NCBI GenBank assembly: GCA_002709385.1
Contig: PAQS01000010.1
Coordinates: forward strand, 28,814-92,813
DNA length: 64,000 nucleotides
Origin: Waddliaceae bacterium
Lineage (GTDB): Bacteria; Chlamydiota; Chlamydiia; Chlamydiales; GCA-2709385
Direction: 5' to 3'
This document shows, piece after piece, positions 59,565 through 64,000 of the stretch. A program made the translations under genes and the position numbers. Each line of letters opens with the position of its first letter. The stretch's first letter is position 1. The notes under the pieces are model-generated. The model made no database searches and was not told the origin of the DNA. It was given only the letters and a program-made list of their open reading frames with translations.

Positions 59565-61145
59565 CTAATTTATTGTTACAATAGCAGATTTTGGAGGAAA
59601 ACGTACTAATGTTTGAAAGTGCTGCCCAATTAATGGAGTCAGTATAGGTGCCATCCAAGTCTTACGAGCCAACATAGGCTTCATTTCTTTTGGGTCCAAA
59701 TGTAAGTTATATAATTGACCGTAAGGAAGAGTAGCTAATGAACCTTCCATACCACCCATAACTCCACCATAACCGTCATTCACTTGGAAAATTTTACGGT
59801 AGTACTTGTAAGAACCAATGCGGACTGCAGATAAATCATCCATAATCCAATAGTAAATAGCACGTCGATTAGACTCTTTTGCATCACCAGCTAATAAAAA
59901 TGATGTTTGGTCGATACCATCAATATAACGATCTTCAGGGATATCTTCTGTTGCTCCAGCTAATGCCAACGATGTAGTAAACAAATCAGCAAAGTCAAAA
60001 AGACCATCTGAAACACGCCCAGCTTCAATCATACCAGGCCAATACACAATCCCTGGTACTCGAACTCCACCTTCACATGTTGTTCCTTTTCCAAAACGGA
60101 AAGGTGTTACACCACTATCAGGCCAAATTTCTTCTTGTGGACCATTATCCGATGTCACAAATACTAATGTATTCTCTGCTTGTCCGGTTTCTTCTAAAAC
60201 CTTAACTAAACGCCCTAAAACATCATCAATTTCTATAATTCCATCTTTATAAGGATGTTTCGCTGGTGATTTACCCGCAAATTTCTCAGAAGGATAGCTA
60301 TCAAAGTGTACTTTTGAACACGCATGAACTAAATAAAAAGGCTCATCGGCATCAGCCATTTTGCGAATGAAATTCTCAGAATACTCAGCAAACTCTTGAT
60401 CTAGCTCTGCTAAAACATCAATATCAATTTCTTTAATTTCTTTTAGAGCCTCACCCTTCACTCCATGTGCTAAGTGCTGTGTCCAACCACGTGTGATTAA
60501 ATTCGTCAAATCTTCATCATAATACAGCTCTGGGTTGAAGTGCTTATCACGCCATTCTGTATACATATTGCTTACAGCTAAAAAACCAAAGAAATCATCA
60601 TATCCACAGTTATGAGGCTGCTGATCTTCTCTTTCACCTAAATGCCACTTTCCTACTAACTGTGTGCGATAACCATGATCCTGAAGAATGCTCGCAGCTG
60701 TAATTTCTCCTTCCAATCCACCAGGCTCACCATACATAGGAGGACGATAAATACCATGACGTATAGGAAGACGACCTGTCATTAAAGTTGCTCGACTAGG
60801 TGAACAGGTTGGCTGTGAATAGCAAGATGTTAACATCAAACCATCATGGCCAATACGGTCCATATTAGGAGTTGGAGCCCCTACAATTGCTCCACCACCA
60901 TAAATGCCCGGGTCTCCATAACCCATATCATCAACAACAAAAATTAGAATATTTGGCTTTTTCCCAAAACGTTCTTCAAGAGCTTCTAACTTCGCTTTGG
61001 CTATCAGGTTTTGATCTGGATGATCAATGGCAGGCTCTAACTCTGCACATAAAGAGGAGGAGCTCAGTACCCCCGCGGCAAAAAGAGTCAAACCTAAACT
61101 AGATACTGTTCGACAAAATATCCTATACAGCGTCATTTCATGCAC
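59565..61145 (-). CDS. Type I sulfatase (arylsulfatase-like), secreted
   Basis: PNILIFVVDDMGYGDPGIYG; FGly signature CSPSRATLMTGRLPIRHG; signal-peptide-like N-terminus. Confidence 0.93.
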   Translation of the reverse strand: MHEMTLYRIFCRTVSSLGLTLFAAGVLSSSSLCAELEPAIDHPDQNLIAKAKLEALEERFGKKPNILIFVVDDMGYGDPGIYGGGAIVGAPTPNMDRIGHDGLMLTSCYSQPTCSPSRATLMTGRLPIRHGIYRPPMYGEPGGLEGEITAASILQDHGYRTQLVGKWHLGEREDQQPHNCGYDDFFGFLAVSNMYTEWRDKHFNPELYYDEDLTNLITRGWTQHLAHGVKGEALKEIKEIDIDVLAELDQEFAEYSENFIRKMADADEPFYLVHACSKVHFDSYPSEKFAGKSPAKHPYKDGIIEIDDVLGRLVKVLEETGQAENTLVFVTSDNGPQEEIWPDSGVTPFRFGKGTTCEGGVRVPGIVYWPGMIEAGRVSDGLFDFADLFTTSLALAGATEDIPEDRYIDGIDQTSFLLAGDAKESNRRAIYYWIMDDLSAVRIGSYKYYRKIFQVNDGYGGVMGGMEGSLATLPYGQLYNLHLDPKEMKPMLARKTWMAPILTPLIGQHFQTLVRFPPKSAIVTIN

Positions 61146-61262
61146 TCCGTTGCATTTTAAAATTTTAACGAAAATGCGAACTATGGATCATATGTGAATG
61201 AAAAGCAAGATTTCTTTTAATCCTCGAGGCTACATTCTAGGTAGCCACCGGGAATTAACTGC

Positions 61263-62291
61263 TTAGTTTGATACTGAAGATAGAACACAGCGAAATCCTG
61301 TATGGCTTAAGCTAGTGTCTGGAGTACATTTCATCCTTGCACTCACACGATAACCTGTACAATAGCTATGATGACAAAGAAACGAACCTCCACGAATTAC
61401 ACGCTTCTGCATACTAGGCTCAAGAGGGTCTAAACTAGATTTAGGTCCTTTTGGGTTTTTACTCAAAACTTGCTTTGATCGCAATTGATAAGAATCATGA
61501 CGATAAAAGTCAGAACACCACTCCCATACATTACCAGCAAGATCATACAAGCCAAATGCATTCGGAGGGTAACAATACACTTCTGTCGTGCCAATATGAC
61601 CATGTTTTTTAGTGGAACGATAGGGAAATGCTCCCTCCCAAATATTACAACGATCTTTATTTACATAAGGATCTTCATCACCCCAAGAATAATCGCAAAA
61701 CTCTAAACCTCCACGAGCAGCCCTCTCCCACTCTGCTTCAGTTGGCAAACGCTTTCCCGCCCACTCCGCATAAGCACAAGCATCATACCAAGATACATGA
61801 ACAACTGGATGATTTTCACGGCCAGAAATACTTGACCCTGGCCCTTCCGGTTGCCGCCAATTTGCTCCTTCTGTCCACTTCCACCATCTTGCTGCATTCT
61901 TTAATGAAACAGGACGACGAGTCTTCTGAAAAACAAGACTGCCCGGTACAAATACAGAAGGATCTGGCACCGGAGTTCCTGGAGCTAACTGTGCCAAAAT
62001 TTCTTCTTCTTTAGGTACCTTCTCAGCTGTTGTAAGATAGCCCGTACTGTCTACGAATTCTTGAAATTGCCGATTCGTTACGGGATGGACATCCATCCAA
62101 AAACCATCCACATAAACTTTGTGCGCTGGTTTCTCATCTGCACGCGCTCCACTAGAATCAGACCCCATACAAAATGTTCCTTTTGGAACCCAAACCATCC
62201 CTAAAGGAGCTTCATCAGGAATACTCTCTATAGACTTTTCTCGTACACAGGATGAAAATAAAATAATAAAAACCAAAACAAAAAAACGCAT
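61263..62291 (-). CDS. Formylglycine-generating enzyme (SUMF1/FGE-sulfatase) family lipoprotein
   Basis: PLGMVWVPKGTFCMGSD...RLPTEAEWERAARGG...GLYDLAGNVWEWCSDFY...VIRGGSFLCHHSYCTGYRVSAR...HTGFRC; lipobox-like LFSSC. Confidence 0.92.
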   Translation of the reverse strand: MRFFVLVFIILFSSCVREKSIESIPDEAPLGMVWVPKGTFCMGSDSSGARADEKPAHKVYVDGFWMDVHPVTNRQFQEFVDSTGYLTTAEKVPKEEEILAQLAPGTPVPDPSVFVPGSLVFQKTRRPVSLKNAARWWKWTEGANWRQPEGPGSSISGRENHPVVHVSWYDACAYAEWAGKRLPTEAEWERAARGGLEFCDYSWGDEDPYVNKDRCNIWEGAFPYRSTKKHGHIGTTEVYCYPPNAFGLYDLAGNVWEWCSDFYRHDSYQLRSKQVLSKNPKGPKSSLDPLEPSMQKRVIRGGSFLCHHSYCTGYRVSARMKCTPDTSLSHTGFRCVLSSVSN

Positions 62292-62438
62292 ATTACTATT
62301 GTCCTGTTAAAAACTCGAGATAATGCACAAAAAAACTATTAGAAACAAGAACTTATATTAAAACCAAAGAACTATAAAACAATTGACAACTAATATTTTT
62401 TTAATAAATTGATAAAAAGTCTATCATAGGAGGTATAT

Positions 62439-62714
62439 ATGAAAATTATTCATTTTTTTTGTGCTTTAGTCTTATCGTTTGCTTTTATGAGTGCCGGCTT
62501 AGAAGCCAAAGGAAAGAAGAGTAGCGCTAGAGAAAAGACTTACGAAAATTTCGAGAAGAACACCGAAAAGCATTATGAGCAACGCGAGCATGCCCGCAGT
62601 AAGGCAAATGAAAATGCAGAAAAAGGACAAGAGAAAGCTCAAGAGAATTTAGATAAGAAAACTGAGCGTAAAAGAAGCTGGTGGAACAGCTGGTGGGGAA
62701 GCGATGAAGAATAA
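62439..62714 (+). CDS. Small secreted, highly charged protein
   Basis: Signal-peptide-like N-terminus; EKxxENxEK-rich low-complexity body; SD AGGAGG. Confidence 0.7.
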   Translation: MKIIHFFCALVLSFAFMSAGLEAKGKKSSAREKTYENFEKNTEKHYEQREHARSKANENAEKGQEKAQENLDKKTERKRSWWNSWWGSDEE

Positions 62715-62741
62715 AGCAATCCTAACTCATTAAAAGATCAT

Positions 62742-62782
62742 AAAACTACTAACTAATGACTTAAATCTTAGCTAGTAGTTTT
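62742..62782. terminator. Bidirectional terminator
   Basis: AAAACTACTA...TAGTAGTTTT inverted repeat between convergent genes. Confidence 0.75.
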
Positions 62783-63337
62783 TTTATAAACTTCCTCTAA
62801 ACCAAGAAAATTCGCAAAGTACCAAGTATAAAATCCTAGCCAAAACATAGCTAAATAGATATACGGTTTTTTCATTTTCAAAACCCGTATACAGATAAAA
62901 TGAGAAAAATAAGTTACAAAGAGAAAGCGGAATCCCCTTGCGGGAATACTTGCCAAAATAAAGCCAATTAGAGAAAGGCCGTGATGAGCTGATTGAATTG
63001 CATATAACTTATAAGGAATACCTTGTGGAGGTCCCAAAAATACAGCTCGTATTCCTATTCCATTTACTTCCTCAGCAACTTGAGTAATCATCTTCTGATT
63101 GATCGCTGGAATTTTTTCTATAACAACAAGAACTCCTCCATAATCCCATATTGCCCAGAAATACATAAGAAGCCCTCCAATTAAGGCTCCAATTAGCGCC
63201 CAAACACATGCTTTAATGCCAAGTCTGAGATTTTTTAAAGCAATTAAACTTAAAAAAACGTCGGGAATGATAAAGAAAAGAGTCGCTTCAGCAAACCCCC
63301 AAATAAGTGCTAATAAATATAGCATTTTTTCATTCAT
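62768..63337 (-). CDS. Hypothetical multi-TM membrane protein
   Basis: 189 aa with several hydrophobic helices. Confidence 0.65.
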   Translation of the reverse strand: MNEKMLYLLALIWGFAEATLFFIIPDVFLSLIALKNLRLGIKACVWALIGALIGGLLMYFWAIWDYGGVLVVIEKIPAINQKMITQVAEEVNGIGIRAVFLGPPQGIPYKLYAIQSAHHGLSLIGFILASIPARGFRFLFVTYFSHFICIRVLKMKKPYIYLAMFWLGFYTWYFANFLGLEEVYKKTTS

Positions 63338-63396
63338 AGAAAGAACACCGTTTTATATGCTAATTTATACTGTCTTTTATCAATAAAGGACAAAAA

Positions 63397-63809
63397 ATGT
63401 CAGTTATTATCAATTCCTTCACTGCTTCTTTTACGATAGTGAAAGATTCTATCGAAATCTGTAAAAGATATACAAAATTCTTATATTCACAATGCTAATC
63501 ATTCTCTACCAAATTTTTTCCGACAAATAAGTGACTGGGTAGAAACCTTATTATCGACTACTTGTGCTACTTACGCAATATTCTCTGGTAATTATAAAGG
63601 AGCTGCCTTGCTCGGAGTTGCTTTAGACCCCCGAGGCTCTTGCAAAAATACATAAAAAAGTTCTTCAAATCTTGAAAATGGTACCTGCATCATTATTTTT
63701 GCAAGCATCTCGGGAATTAGAACTCGCCGCGCCGTCGCTTCTTGGATTCACCGCATTTAACAATTCTTTTATTCGATTTTACCCTTATTTTATTCATCAC
63801 TCCTACTAG
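63397..63809 (+). pseudogene. Frameshifted small gene (two +1 shifts), absent from the ORF track
   Basis: Reading across three frames gives MSVIINSFTASFTIVKDSIEICK / DIQNSYIHNANHSLPNFFRQISDWVETLLSTTCATYAIFSGNYKGAALLGVALD / PEALAKIHKKVLQILKMVPASLFLQASRELELAAPSLLGFTAFNNSFIRFYPYFIHHSY*. Breaks lie at AAAA (near 63460) and CCCCC (63628-63632). Confidence 0.6.
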
Positions 63810-63938
63810 CCCTCATGCGATATCTCATCGCCCTATTGTGCTTCTTTTTCACCTCTAATCATGATCAATCTACAGCACATCATTTAAACGCGGCGAATCA
63901 AAGAAGCTAAGACGCGAAGAAAATCTTATTACGGTACA

Positions 63939-63983
63939 ATTCACTAACATAGGTAACAGATTGATTCACTAACATAGGTAACA
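63939..63983. mobile_element. Possible insertion-sequence end (IS481-like)
   Basis: 20-nt direct repeat ATTCACTAACATAGGTAACA at 63939-63958 and 63964-63983; ATAGGTAACA resembles repeated motifs at IS481-type ends. Confidence 0.4.
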
Positions 63984-64000
63984 CTTTTGCGATAAATTTA

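Noticed and set aside
58174-62310. Plus-strand ORFs within the MFS, Nudix, sulfatase and FGE genes (58174, 58551, 58884, 60872, 61485, 61628, 62119)
   Set aside because: Antisense to strongly supported genes, with no coding signatures.

Overview
AT-rich bacterial window, read by eye only. The gene set (UPF0158, DUF2608, USP-type deubiquitinase, YopJ-like and RHS proteins) suggests an amoeba-associated, chlamydia-like bacterium; this taxonomic guess is inference. The main content is two giant SdrD B-type repeat proteins: one of at least 5784 aa with its 5' end outside the window (about 48 repeats, 1..17355), and one of about 2771 aa (20 repeats, about 28545..36860) with a LEERIVLDAA N-terminus and a DUF4347 domain. 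A gene cluster at 47825..54488 encodes a PqqD-like/M50-peptidase/HlyD fusion, a TolC-like lipoprotein, an HlyD adaptor and a GAF-like/HlyD fusion. No ABC ATPase is present in the window. Together these suggest a non-canonical, protease-linked export route for giant Ca2+-binding surface proteins, which is the best candidate here for an undescribed system. Other items: a YopJ-like acetyltransferase candidate, a USP-type deubiquitinase, an RHS protein with an alpha/beta-hydrolase-like tip followed by duplicated putative immunity genes, a BlaI/BlaR1-like pair with two recognisable operators, a sulfatase/formylglycine-generating enzyme pair, an AT-hook UPF0158 protein, a structured intergenic region, a doubly frameshifted gene missing from the ORF track, and probable IS-end repeats at the right edge.
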